Numbered from the stretch's first letter, positions 8,060 through 15,512 are shown. The stretch is 34,247 nucleotides of DNA from Oscillospiraceae bacterium (GCA_020025615.1 JAHHRT010000006.1:1-34247), one strand, 5' to 3'. Translations and numbers: made by a program. The notes: generated from the letters alone by a model not told the origin.

Positions 8060-8728
8060 TTACAGATCCCTCCCGGTTTTATTCACGATGGTGCCGTCCG
8101 TCTTATAAATACTGTCTGGAGGCACAAATCCCCGGACACAGCTGGTCGGATAGACAGTAGCGCATCTTCCGACGATGGTGCCCGGGTTCAGGACGCTGTT
8201 GCAGCCAATTTCCGCATGGTCGCAGAGAACAGCGCCGACTTTTTGGCGACCCGTTTCAAACCGCTCCCCGTTCATCCGAACCACCACAGGGGACTGGTCA
8301 GACTTTACGTTGGAGGTCACGGCTCCGGCACCCATGTGGGCGCAGTATCCTAAGATACTGTCACCGACATAGTTAAAGTGGGGAACCTGAACACGGTCAA
8401 AAAGAATCGCGTTTTTGATTTCTGTGGAGTTGCCTACTACACAGTCCGCTCCAATCAGGGCAGAGCCGCGGATAAAGGCGCAGTGCCGCACTTCGGTGTT
8501 TGGTCCAATGATACAGGGACCGCCGATAAACGCTGTGGGAGCGATAACGGCGGTATTGTGGACCCAGACATCGGGGGCCAGAAGACGGTAATCTTCTCCA
8601 AGTGTTTTCCCAAGAGCGCAGATCAGCCCGGAGATTCCGTCCAGAGCCTGCCAGGGGTAGGAAAACCCGGCAAGATAGGAACCGGCGGCGCTGTGGGATA
8701 GGTCTAGCAGCTGGTTAATAGTGAGCAT
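8060..8728 (-). CDS. Left-handed beta-helix (hexapeptide) protein, GlmU C-domain-like
   Basis: The 222-residue protein has an N-terminal helical part (to about 50) followed by hexapeptide repeats (VWVHNTAVIAPTAFIGGPCIIG, VRHCAFIRGSALIGADCVVG, IGCNSVLNPGTIVG). The repeats resemble the acyltransferase half of GlmU; the nucleotidyltransferase half and its GxGTRM signature are absent. Similar proteins are often named UDP-GlcNAc pyrophosphorylase, but the sequence supports only a LbH fold, possibly an acetyltransferase. ATG 8728 is preferred over TTG 8734 by spacing from GGGAGGG. It is in an operon with glmM, which fits an amino-sugar role. Confidence 0.85.
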   Translation of the reverse strand: MLTINQLLDLSHSAAGSYLAGFSYPWQALDGISGLICALGKTLGEDYRLLAPDVWVHNTAVIAPTAFIGGPCIIGPNTEVRHCAFIRGSALIGADCVVGNSTEIKNAILFDRVQVPHFNYVGDSILGYCAHMGAGAVTSNVKSDQSPVVVRMNGERFETGRQKVGAVLCDHAEIGCNSVLNPGTIVGRCATVYPTSCVRGFVPPDSIYKTDGTIVNKTGRDL

Positions 8729-8777
8729 TTTCAAAATCCCTCCCCGGAAATTGCGAGATTGAGATTCTTATATGCAC

Positions 8778-8806
8778 ACTATACCAGTTTTGACAGTCTG
8801 CGTCAA
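8778..8806 (-). promoter_or_regulatory. Promoter of the LbH-glmM operon
   Basis: Minus strand: TTGACG (8806-8801), 17-base spacer, TATAGT (8783-8778), about 50 bases upstream of the LbH gene start. Confidence 0.75.
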
Positions 8807-8834
8807 CCCAAACCCCCGATACCGTTTCGGCGGA

Positions 8835-9230
8835 TTAGGGGTTAGACGGCTCTTCTGCTTCCTGCTTCTGGGCCTGGGCGAGAAGCTCGCTCATAGCGGC
8901 AAGCTCCTGGGCATCCAGAGGGATACGCTCCAGCATGGAAGCAAACAGCTTTACGGGGATCGGCTTATGACGATAGGAGAAGACGTTTTCGACAAAATAC
9001 TCTTCACGGGTCATCGAGGGGGCGAACAGACGGCCATAGGTCTTGCGGCGCTTCACCAGACCGGCTTCGTGGATCAGCCCCTTTTTGAGAAGCCCGTTCA
9101 ACAGGATGTGTACAGAGCTGTCTTTCCAGGTCTTACCCTCAGAGCAGTCCAGAAGATCCGAACGGGACAGGGGAGACTCAGAAGCCCAAAAAACATCCAT
9201 AATTTCCATTTCGCTTCTAGTTAATTCCAT
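8835..9230 (-). CDS. BlaI/MecI/CopY-family transcriptional repressor
   Basis: The 131-residue protein has the BlaI winged-helix domain: LTRSEMEIMDVFWASESPLSRSDLL, WKDSSVHILLNGLLKKGLI and KRRKTYGRLFAPSMTREEY. A C-terminal helical dimerisation segment covers about 80-120. Family members bind dyads in promoters and are usually inactivated by a BlaR1/MecR1 sensor protease; no such sensor lies in this window. Its own promoter carries a dyad (see that entry), suggesting autorepression. The ribosome site is AAAGGAAA. The target genes are unknown. Confidence 0.9.
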   Translation of the reverse strand: MELTRSEMEIMDVFWASESPLSRSDLLDCSEGKTWKDSSVHILLNGLLKKGLIHEAGLVKRRKTYGRLFAPSMTREEYFVENVFSYRHKPIPVKLFASMLERIPLDAQELAAMSELLAQAQKQEAEEPSNP

Positions 9231-9262
9231 CGCGACGTTTCCTTTCTATAACAGTATTTCTT

Positions 9263-9291
9263 ATTATATATCAGTAAGCATACTATGTCAA
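9263..9291 (-). promoter_or_regulatory. Consensus promoter with embedded dyad, BlaI-family gene
   Basis: Minus strand: perfect TTGACA (9291-9286), 17-base spacer, perfect TATAAT (9268-9263). Inside the spacer lies the inverted repeat AGTA-N4-TACT (9284-9273). A dyad between -35 and -10 is a typical position for a BlaI-type autorepressor operator. The rest of the interval 9300-9526 is AT-rich; I find no gene in it, only a 12-bp tandem duplication. Confidence 0.8.
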
Positions 9292-9475
9292 TTCTAAGAT
9301 ATATATTATTACCATTTTAGAAACAATATTTCTTGGCGAATTATAAATATATCAGAAACATTTGAAACTTCTTAAAATCAGAAAAAGGTAAAAAATGTAA
9401 ATTGATGGCAGATGAGAGGGTGGGCTTCGGACAACTTCCGAGGGCAATTGGAAAATTCTGGAATACTCTGAAATT

Positions 9476-9499
9476 GTCGAATATACAGTCGAATATACA
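9476..9499. repeat. Perfect 12-bp tandem duplication
   Basis: GTCGAATATACA occurs twice back to back in the intergenic region between the htrA terminator and the BlaI-gene promoter. There are only two copies. No function is evident. Confidence 0.8.
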
Positions 9500-9525
9500 T
9501 ACGATAGAGTTCCGCAGCAGCCCTA

Positions 9526-9570
9526 AAAATGCGCATTGCCGGGAAACCCCTTGAGGGATTCCCCGGCAAT
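9526..9570 (-). terminator. Terminator of htrA
   Basis: A 16-bp stem with two mismatches (9535-9550 with 9555-9570, TTGA loop on the plus strand) is followed on the minus strand by GCGC and a short U-rich stretch. It starts 12 bases after the htrA stop. Confidence 0.8.
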
Positions 9571-9581
9571 AACGTGAGGCC

Positions 9582-11099
9582 TCAGGGTCTCTGATTTCCA
9601 AAAATATTTCCAAAGAAGCGGTTGAAATAGTCAAACCACTCATCGTAGTTGCCCTCGCTGGGCATGGGAGCTTCGGACTGCTTCGGGACATTCAGATCCT
9701 TAGGCTTTTCGTCCAGGGTGATGGAAACCTCATTGCGAACACCGCTGCGGATATAGGCGATGGTCGTGGTGTCCCCGGCTTCGAAGTGCCGCAGAGCACG
9801 GGTGAGGTCGGTACGGTTCTTAACCTCGTATTCACCCAGACCAACCACAATGTCCTTAGCCTGAATACCGGCCCGGTCAGCACTGCCGTTTTCTGCAACA
9901 CTGACAATATAGGCACCCATGGGAATGTCGTACATAGAGGCGGCCTTGGGATCCATATCCTGAACGGTGACACCCAGGTAAGCACCGGTGACATAGCCCA
10001 GCTCCACCAGGTCATCTACAATTCCCAACACATCGTCGATGGGAATGGCAAAGCCGATTCCCTCAATGGAGGCACCGGAGCCGGTGGTTCCGGAGTACTT
10101 AGCGGTGGTGATGCCAACAACCTCGCCCTTCATATTAAAGAGGGGGCCGCCGGAGTTGCCGGCATTGATGGCTGCATCGGTCTGGAGCATATTGATGACG
10201 GTGCCGCCGGTGGTCACATCCCGGTCCTTGCCGCAGAGGTAACCGACGGTCTGGGTGGAGGTCAGCTCACCCAGGGGATTGCCAATGGCAACCACCATGT
10301 CACCAATCAGCAGATCCGTACTGCTTCCCAGGGTGACAGCGGGAAGACCCTCAGCCTCAATCTTGAGGACTGCCACGTCGTTGCCCACATCGGAACCGAC
10401 CACCTTGGCCTCATACTCATTCTTATCGCTGAGAATTACGGAAACCTTCTCAGCACCTTCAATCACATGGTGATTGGTGACCACATACCCGTTTTCTGTG
10501 AGGATGAAGCCGGAGCCGGAGCCCTGGGCCACTACCTGACCCATGCGGTCGTGGGAGATCACACTGGAGATGGCGACTACGCTGTTTACATTTTTAGCAT
10601 AGACCTGGGAGGGCGTCAGGTAACCATCGGGAGCGGCGGGACTGCCGGAGACGGAATTTCCGCTGGCAATCCGTGCGGTGTCATCCAGCTGCTTCTTGAG
10701 ATCATGAATCTGCTGGCTCATCTGATTCATGTCCGCCTTCATCATGTTCATGTGATTGGCGACGGCTACTCCGGCGATGCTGCATCCGCCCACCACCAGA
10801 GCACCCACCAGAATTCCGGCGACCAGCCGCTTGTTCCAGGAATGGTGCTTTTTGTGCTTCTTCGGACGCTGGGGCGGATAGCTTTCATTGCCCCAGGGGT
10901 TTTGCCCGTTCATGTAGGGGGCGTTTGCATAGGGAGGAACTTGTCCGCCGGCGGGGCCGGACTGCGCTCCGTTGGGAGAAGCTGCGCTGTAGGGTGCGCT
11001 GTATTGGGGAGCAGCCTGCTGGGGCTGCTGAGGTGCGTGGGGTGTAGGGTTCTGGTCCTCATCTGGAAGGCCATATCCGTTATTGTCTTGGGAATTCAT
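9582..11099 (-). CDS. htrA: HtrA/DegP-type membrane serine protease with PDZ domain
   Basis: The 505-residue protein starts with a long Pro/Gln/Ala-rich cytoplasmic tail (1-78) and a basic KKHKKHH stretch. One membrane helix (about 92-115) and a short coiled-coil-like part (118-142) follow. The trypsin-like domain (about 165-365) has the triad H211 (TNHHV), D241 (NDVAVLKI) and S316 (GNSGGP). A PDZ domain follows (about 375-470, YLGVTVQD... and AGIQAKDIVVGLG), then an acidic/aromatic C-tail. Such S1C proteases degrade misfolded envelope proteins on the outer face of the membrane. CAGGAGG precedes the ATG. Confidence 0.95.
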   Translation of the reverse strand: MNSQDNNGYGLPDEDQNPTPHAPQQPQQAAPQYSAPYSAASPNGAQSGPAGGQVPPYANAPYMNGQNPWGNESYPPQRPKKHKKHHSWNKRLVAGILVGALVVGGCSIAGVAVANHMNMMKADMNQMSQQIHDLKKQLDDTARIASGNSVSGSPAAPDGYLTPSQVYAKNVNSVVAISSVISHDRMGQVVAQGSGSGFILTENGYVVTNHHVIEGAEKVSVILSDKNEYEAKVVGSDVGNDVAVLKIEAEGLPAVTLGSSTDLLIGDMVVAIGNPLGELTSTQTVGYLCGKDRDVTTGGTVINMLQTDAAINAGNSGGPLFNMKGEVVGITTAKYSGTTGSGASIEGIGFAIPIDDVLGIVDDLVELGYVTGAYLGVTVQDMDPKAASMYDIPMGAYIVSVAENGSADRAGIQAKDIVVGLGEYEVKNRTDLTRALRHFEAGDTTTIAYIRSGVRNEVSITLDEKPKDLNVPKQSEAPMPSEGNYDEWFDYFNRFFGNIFGNQRP

Positions 11100-11233
11100 G
11101 GTGATGCCTCCTGTAATTTGTTTCTGGACTTATCATACGCAGGACTTATGAAAAAAATATGTACTGCGAAATAACGATATTTGAATAATAAAGTCACTGG
11201 TTCCATCATACTCACCTGGCTCTGCGCCGTCAA

Positions 11234-11264
11234 GAAAAAATCGCGGCAGCTGCTGCTGCCGCGA
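11234..11264 (-). terminator. Terminator of the DUF1540 gene
   Basis: A 9-bp GC-rich stem (11241-11249 with 11256-11264) precedes a seven-base U-run on the minus strand (A-run at 11234-11240). It lies 16 bases past the DUF1540 stop. Confidence 0.85.
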
Positions 11265-11280
11265 AAATTCGGCTGCTTTT

Positions 11281-11445
11281 TTACTTCTTGTGGAAGGATT
11301 TGCAGTCGGTGCACTGGTCCATAGAGGGATTTTGCTCGTGGGTCCCAACCAGGATCCGATCCAGAGAACAGTAGTTCTCGCCGGGGCAGTGATAGGCGCA
11401 CTGCTGAACGGTACACTCAATACAGTGGTTTGCATGACAATCCAT
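11281..11445 (-). CDS. DUF1540 cysteine-rich mini-protein
   Basis: The 54-residue protein starts MDCHANHCIECTVQQC and continues C20, C26 and a final CTDC pair (C45, C48). Its eight cysteines (3, 8, 11, 16, 20, 26, 45, 48) fit the DUF1540 pattern common in Clostridia and Bacilli, presumed to bind zinc or another metal. The ATG at 11445 is 8 bases after a perfect AAAGGAGG, and its own terminator follows the stop. It is a monocistronic unit, divergent from rpe. Confidence 0.88.
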   Translation of the reverse strand: MDCHANHCIECTVQQCAYHCPGENYCSLDRILVGTHEQNPSMDQCTDCKSFHKK

Positions 11446-11525
11446 GAATATGACCTCCTTTAATTGGGTTCGCAGCTATTATGGCCCGGAAGACAAAAAG
11501 AAACCGTGGATATTTCTTCCAAATA

Positions 11526-11554
11526 TTGCAATCCAGGCGGAACTGTGGTATTGT
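11526..11554 (+). promoter_or_regulatory. Promoter of rpe
   Basis: TTGCAA (11526-11531), 17-base spacer, TATTGT (11549-11554), followed by AAGGAG at 11575-11580 and the ATG at 11591. Confidence 0.6.
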
Positions 11555-11590
11555 GAAGGCGAAATCAATGCAATAAGGAGAGACGCGACT

Positions 11591-12241
11591 ATGGCAAAAA
11601 TTTCCCCCTCCATCCTTTCGGCAGACTTTGCCAATCTGGAACGGGACATTCATGATATTGAGAAAAACGGCGGTGACTGGGTCCATGTGGATGTGATGGA
11701 CGGCCTGTTTGTGCCCAACATCTCCATTGGTATCCCGGTGGTGAAGGCGCTTCGCCCGGTGACGGCGCTGCCCCTCGATGTGCACCTCATGATTGATCGG
11801 CCCATCCGCTATGTGGAGCAGTTTGTAAAAGCCGGCGCAGACTGGCTCACCATTCATGTGGAATCCGATACCGAAGAAAACACGCTGGCAGCACTGCGCA
11901 AGATCCGGGAGCTGGGCTGCAAGCCCTCCATTTCCCTGAAGCCCGGCACCCCCGCAAAGGCAGCGGAGCCTTTCTTGAAGGAATGTGACATGATCCTGAT
12001 TATGACTGTGGAGCCTGGCTTCGGCGGTCAGAAGTTTATGGCGGATATGATGCCGAAGTTAAAAGAGCTTCGTACTGTCCTGGATCACGTGAATCCCCAG
12101 TGCATCCTGGAGGTGGATGGCGGCGTTGACGGCAATACCTGTGCCCTGTGCAAGGAAAATGGGGCAGAGGTTCTGGTGGCGGGCTCTGCCTATTTTAAGG
12201 CACAGGACCGGGCTGCTTTCGTGAAAACCGTCCAGGCCTGA
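11591..12241 (+). CDS. rpe: Ribulose-phosphate 3-epimerase
   Basis: The 216-residue TIM-barrel enzyme interconverts ribulose-5-P and xylulose-5-P in the pentose phosphate pathway. Visible motifs: SPSILSADFANL, the metal-binding VHVDVMDGLFVPN (H32, D34), DVHLMI (H65), MTVEPGFGGQKF and LEVDGGVDG. The ATG at 11591 is set by AAGGAG 10 bases upstream; longer in-frame ATGs upstream would run through the promoter. No clear terminator follows before the next promoter. Confidence 0.96.
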   Translation: MAKISPSILSADFANLERDIHDIEKNGGDWVHVDVMDGLFVPNISIGIPVVKALRPVTALPLDVHLMIDRPIRYVEQFVKAGADWLTIHVESDTEENTLAALRKIRELGCKPSISLKPGTPAKAAEPFLKECDMILIMTVEPGFGGQKFMADMMPKLKELRTVLDHVNPQCILEVDGGVDGNTCALCKENGAEVLVAGSAYFKAQDRAAFVKTVQA

Positions 12242-12281
12242 GAGAACGGCAAAGAAAAAACACGATTTTCCCCGGCGGGAA

Positions 12282-12310
12282 TTGACATCACCGGGAAACC
12301 TATGTATAAT
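12282..12310 (+). promoter_or_regulatory. Perfect consensus sigma-A promoter of the scaffold-GGGtGRT operon
   Basis: TTGACA (12282-12287), 17 bases, TATAAT (12305-12310). Both hexamers and the spacing match consensus exactly. The predicted start is at about 12317, giving a leader of about 70 bases. Confidence 0.88.
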
Positions 12311-12315
12311 GTATT

Positions 12316-12335
12316 CGGAAAATTCCGGTTTTCCG
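12316..12335 (+). promoter_or_regulatory. Stem-loop at the predicted mRNA 5' end
   Basis: CGGAAAA (12316-12322) pairs with TTTTCCG (12329-12335) around a six-base loop. It sits at the predicted transcription start, where such hairpins can protect mRNA from 5'-dependent decay. It could also be a protein-binding dyad. Confidence 0.5.
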
Positions 12336-12387
12336 TGTAGTTATTTTGGAAGGCTGAAATGCCTTTTACAAAGAAAGGAAATTTGCC

Positions 12388-13080
12388 ATGATTTATAGTG
12401 CAGAAGTACAGAATATGTGCTCCGTGGCCAAGGGCGCCTATCACGGCCCCGCTCCCATTCCCGAAGAGGGCAAGTGGGTTCAGGCTAAGGAAATCAAGGA
12501 CATCAGCGGTTTCACCCACGGTATTGGCTGGTGTGCTCCTCAGCAGGGCTGCTGCAAGCTGACCCTGAACATCAAGGAAGGCATCATCGAAGAGGCTCTG
12601 GTTGAGACTCTGGGCTGCTCCGGCATGACCCACTCCGCTGCTATGGCTTCCGAGATTCTGATCGGCAAGACCATCCTGGAGGCTCTCAACACCGACCTGG
12701 TGTGTGACGCTATCAACACCGCTATGCGCGAGCTGTTCCTGCAGATCGTCTACGGCCGCAGCCAGTCCGCTTTCTCCGAGGGCGGCCTCGCAGTCGGCGC
12801 TTCCCTGGAAGACCTGGGCAAGGGCCTGCGCAGCCAGGTTGGCACCATGTTTGCCACTAAGGCAAAGGGCCCCCGTTACCTGGAGATGGCTGAGGGTTAT
12901 GTTACCCGCATCGCTCTCAACGATGAGGACCTGATCACCGGCTATGAGTTTGTGAACCTGGGCAAGATGATGGACTTCATCAAGAAGGGTGACGACGCAA
13001 ACGAGGCTCTCAAGAAGGCAAAGGGCCACTACGGTCAGTTTGACAACGCTGTCAAGTACATTGACCCCCGTCACGAATAA
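12388..13080 (+). CDS. IscU/NifU-like iron-sulfur scaffold family protein
   Basis: The 230-residue protein has an IscU-like region: GWCAPQQGCCKLTLNIKEGIIEEALVE (about 47-73) then LGCSGMTHSAAMASEILIGKTILEAL (75-100). These correspond to the first two conserved Cys regions of IscU. Cysteines lie at 11, 49, 55, 56, 77 and 106; C106 in DLVCDAINTAM may be the third ligand. The classic IscU Asp next to the first Cys is not present in that form, and the protein is much longer than IscU (about 130). No IscS, SufB or other Isc/Suf gene is adjacent. Codon use is strongly biased, as in highly expressed genes. It is cotranscribed with the GGGtGRT gene 15 bases downstream. True Fe-S assembly is an inference from fold similarity. 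Confidence 0.87.
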   Translation: MIYSAEVQNMCSVAKGAYHGPAPIPEEGKWVQAKEIKDISGFTHGIGWCAPQQGCCKLTLNIKEGIIEEALVETLGCSGMTHSAAMASEILIGKTILEALNTDLVCDAINTAMRELFLQIVYGRSQSAFSEGGLAVGASLEDLGKGLRSQVGTMFATKAKGPRYLEMAEGYVTRIALNDEDLITGYEFVNLGKMMDFIKKGDDANEALKKAKGHYGQFDNAVKYIDPRHE

Positions 13081-13095
13081 GAGGAGGACTACACA

Positions 13096-14097
13096 ATGGC
13101 TTTGTTTGAAGGTTACGAAAGAAAGATCGACAAGATCAACGGTGTCCTCGCTCAGTACGGCCTCAAGTCCGTTGAGGAGTGCCGTGAGATCTGCCAGGCT
13201 AAGGGCTTCGACCCCTACACCATCGTTAAGGACATCCAGCCCATCGCTTTCGAGGACGTGGCATGGGCTTACTGCGTTGGCGCTGCCATCGCTATCAAGA
13301 AGGGCGTAAAGACCGCTGCTGAGGCTGCTGAGGCTGTCGGCATCGGCCTGCAGGCTTTCTGCATCCCCGGCTCCGTCGCTGAGGACCGTAAGGTCGGTCT
13401 GGGCCACGGCAACCTGGGCGCAATGCTGCTGCGGGACGAGACCAAGTGCTTCGCTTTCCTGGCTGGCCACGAGTCCTTCGCTGCTGCTGAAGGCGCTATC
13501 GGCATTGCCCGCAGCGCTAACAAGGCTCGTAAGGAGCCCCTGCGTGTTATCCTGAACGGCCTGGGCAAGGACGCTGCTCAGATCATCTCCCGTATCAATG
13601 GCTTCACCTACGTGCAGACCAAGTTCGACTACTACACCAGTGAGCTGACCATTGTTAAGGAAATCGCTTACTCCCAGGGCGAGCGGGCTGCTGTCCGCTG
13701 CTACGGCTGTGACGACGTCCGTGAGGGTGTTGCTATCATGCACAAGGAAGGCGTTGACGTGTCCATCACCGGCAACTCCACCAACCCCACCCGCTTCCAG
13801 CATCCTGTTGCAGGCACCTACAAGAAGGAGTGCATTGAGCAGGGCAAGAAGTACTTCTCCGTCGCTTCCGGCGGCGGCACGGGCCGTACCCTGCATCCCG
13901 ATAACATGGCTGCAGGCCCCGCTTCCTACGGCATGACCGATACCATGGGCCGTATGCACTCTGATGCTCAGTTCGCAGGTTCCTCCTCCGTCCCCGCACA
14001 CGTGGAGATGATGGGCTTCCTGGGCGCTGGCAACAACCCCATGGTTGGTATGACTGTTTCCGTGGCTGTTGCTGTGGAAGAGGCTCTGAAGGGCTGA
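13096..14097 (+). CDS. GGGtGRT family protein of unknown function
   Basis: The 333-residue protein carries the motif that names the family, GGGTGRT, at 259-265 (YFSVASGGGTGRTLHPDNMA). Other features are a CYGC pair (202-205), GLGHGNLGAMLLRDETKCFAFLAGHESFAAAEGA (101-134), Gly/Ala-rich helices and no signal peptide or membrane segment, so it is probably cytosolic. The Gly-rich motif plus Arg/Thr looks like a phosphate or nucleotide loop, but no biochemical role is established to my knowledge. It is paired with an IscU-like gene; GAGGAGG precedes the ATG by 8 bases. Codon use is highly biased, and a strong terminator follows. Confidence 0.9.
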   Translation: MALFEGYERKIDKINGVLAQYGLKSVEECREICQAKGFDPYTIVKDIQPIAFEDVAWAYCVGAAIAIKKGVKTAAEAAEAVGIGLQAFCIPGSVAEDRKVGLGHGNLGAMLLRDETKCFAFLAGHESFAAAEGAIGIARSANKARKEPLRVILNGLGKDAAQIISRINGFTYVQTKFDYYTSELTIVKEIAYSQGERAAVRCYGCDDVREGVAIMHKEGVDVSITGNSTNPTRFQHPVAGTYKKECIEQGKKYFSVASGGGTGRTLHPDNMAAGPASYGMTDTMGRMHSDAQFAGSSSVPAHVEMMGFLGAGNNPMVGMTVSVAVAVEEALKG

Positions 14098-14130
14098 TTT
14101 CCGGCTCTGATTGGCTGAATATTTTTAAGC

Positions 14131-14176
14131 TCCCCGTCCGGGGCCTGGGTTTCCAGGCCTCTGACGGGGACTTTTT
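14131..14176 (+). terminator. Terminator of the scaffold-GGGtGRT operon
   Basis: The outer stem TCCCCGTC/GACGGGGA (14131-14138 with 14163-14170) and inner stem GGCCTGG/CCAGGCC (14142-14148 with 14153-14159) are followed by CTTTTT. Confidence 0.93.
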
Positions 14177-14238
14177 GCGGCTTTTTTGGGGATTTTATAG
14201 GTGAAAATCAAATTAAACCAATGAAAATACAAAAAACG

Positions 14239-14268
14239 TTGCGTTTTGCTATAGAGATACGCTATAAT
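14239..14268 (+). promoter_or_regulatory. Promoter of the first SH3b lipoprotein gene
   Basis: TTGCGT (14239-14244), 18-base spacer, perfect TATAAT (14263-14268), about 50 bases before the ATG. Confidence 0.65.
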
Positions 14269-14320
14269 AGGGCAATACAAATGAAGCCTGCGGTTTGTGG
14301 GCAGAAGGGAAGATTTCCAT

Positions 14321-15322
14321 ATGAAAAAAATATTGGCCCTGATGACGGCCTTTGGCATTACGCTGACGCTTGCTGCCTGCGGGGCATCCAAAATAGAAGA
14401 AACCCAGCCTACTACGGAGCAGCCTCTGTGGGCGCAAAGCCCGGAGTCTCGGGCAGCCCAGCTTGCGGAGTCCACCCAGCCCACTACGGAGCCTGCTGAG
14501 ACAGTGCCTACCATTGTGCCTGTCACAGAAGCTGTGACGGAGCCTACCGTCTCGGAGACGGAGGCAGCCACGGAACCCACCGTCCCGGAGACCGAGGCTC
14601 CTACGGAGCCGCAGCCGGAATATGAGATGGAGGAGAAGTTCAGCCCGGTGGACGACACGGTCTATACCACAGACAGACCCAATGCCCGCAGTCAGGCGAA
14701 TACCGATTCCATCTCCTATGGCAGAGTTCCCAAGGGAACCAAGCTGCACCGTGTGGGCACCAGCCCGGATGGCTGGAGCGCCGTGATTTATGAAGACCAG
14801 TTCTGCTACATTGCCAGCGAATACCTCACCACCGATGCAGAGGAAGCGCCCACAGAGGTACCTGAGGAAGAACGCAATCGGGTTCAGGAAACTGCGGTAG
14901 ATGACCAGGTCTACACCGTCAGCGATGTGAATATGCGAGAGGGCCCCGGCTTCGATAAGGCCGTTCTCGGCAGAATCCCCGCCTTTACCGAGCTTCATCG
15001 GGTAGCCAGCTACAATTCCGGCTTTGACAAGGTCATTTATAAGGACAAGGAAGTCTATGTCTCTGCGGATTATCTCACTGCAAAACATCCCAGCGAATAT
15101 GACCTGGAGGTTGCAGAAGAAACGGTGAATGATACTGTTTTCACCACCCAGGAGGTCAATTTCCGAAAAGCACCCAGAGTGGAAAGCGGCATCTATGGCC
15201 GAATTCCCCAGGGCACGGAGCTGAACCGAATTGCCATTACCGAAAACAAGTGGGCAAAGGTAAGCTACGACGGACATGAGGGCTATATCTCCGGGGACTT
15301 TATCACCACCACAGCGCCCTGA
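14321..15322 (+). CDS. Lipoprotein with three SH3b-like repeats
   Basis: The 333-residue protein begins with a lipoprotein signal (MKKILALMTAFGITLTLAACG; Cys20). A Thr/Glu/Pro-rich spacer (about 25-105) follows, then three related domains of about 60 residues (roughly 108-170, 193-255, 268-333). Each has the pattern VYTT..N.R..., a GR(V/I)P.GT(K/E)LHR block, a W/F-K-V-x-Y strand and Y(I/V)S.(D/E)Y(L/I)T. Bacterial SH3 domains of this type bind cell-wall or peptide ligands, so a surface-exposed wall-binding role is likely. The ATG at 14321 directly precedes the signal peptide and has AGAAGGGAAG upstream. It is a paralogue of the next gene. Confidence 0.88.
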   Translation: MKKILALMTAFGITLTLAACGASKIEETQPTTEQPLWAQSPESRAAQLAESTQPTTEPAETVPTIVPVTEAVTEPTVSETEAATEPTVPETEAPTEPQPEYEMEEKFSPVDDTVYTTDRPNARSQANTDSISYGRVPKGTKLHRVGTSPDGWSAVIYEDQFCYIASEYLTTDAEEAPTEVPEEERNRVQETAVDDQVYTVSDVNMREGPGFDKAVLGRIPAFTELHRVASYNSGFDKVIYKDKEVYVSADYLTAKHPSEYDLEVAEETVNDTVFTTQEVNFRKAPRVESGIYGRIPQGTELNRIAITENKWAKVSYDGHEGYISGDFITTTAP

Positions 15323-15338
15323 TTGCTCAGAAAACAGA

Positions 15339-15388
15339 GCATCCCGGTTCCTTCCTGCACAGTCAGGGAAGAAACCGGGATGCTTTTT
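15339..15388 (+). terminator. Terminator of the first SH3b gene
   Basis: A long stem (15339-15357 with 15364-15383, one bulge) built on GCATCCCGGTT/AACCGGGATGC is followed by TTTTT. Confidence 0.93.
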
Positions 15389-15431
15389 GATTTCTTGGAA
15401 AAAATTGATACATATTATTCACAGAAATCTA

Positions 15432-15461
15432 TTGAAATTCGGGGGACGTGTACGTTATAAT
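15432..15461 (+). promoter_or_regulatory. Promoter of the second SH3b lipoprotein gene
   Basis: TTGAAA (15432-15437), 18-base spacer, perfect TATAAT (15456-15461). The 18-base spacing matches that of the paralogue's promoter. Confidence 0.68.
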
Positions 15462-15512
15462 GGCAATGTATCAACCGTACCCACTGTGTGGGTAGAAAGG
15501 AAGAAATAAGAT

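Noticed and set aside
4561..8160. Plus-strand ORFs of 620 and 554 residues across the fau operon and glmM
   Set aside because: They run across several minus-strand genes, promoters and a terminator, so they cannot be real units.
9341..9691. 116-residue ORF in the htrA-BlaI gap
   Set aside because: It contains the htrA terminator and the 12-bp duplication and has no initiation signal.
11444..11590. Longer N-terminus for rpe
   Set aside because: It would include the promoter and AAGGAG site; the conserved protein start is MAKISPSILSADF at 11591.
12190..14001. 603-residue minus-strand ORF opposite the scaffold-GGGtGRT genes
   Set aside because: It is a by-product of biased codon use on the plus strand; it has no ribosome site, promoter or recognisable domain and is fully overlapped by two well-supported genes.
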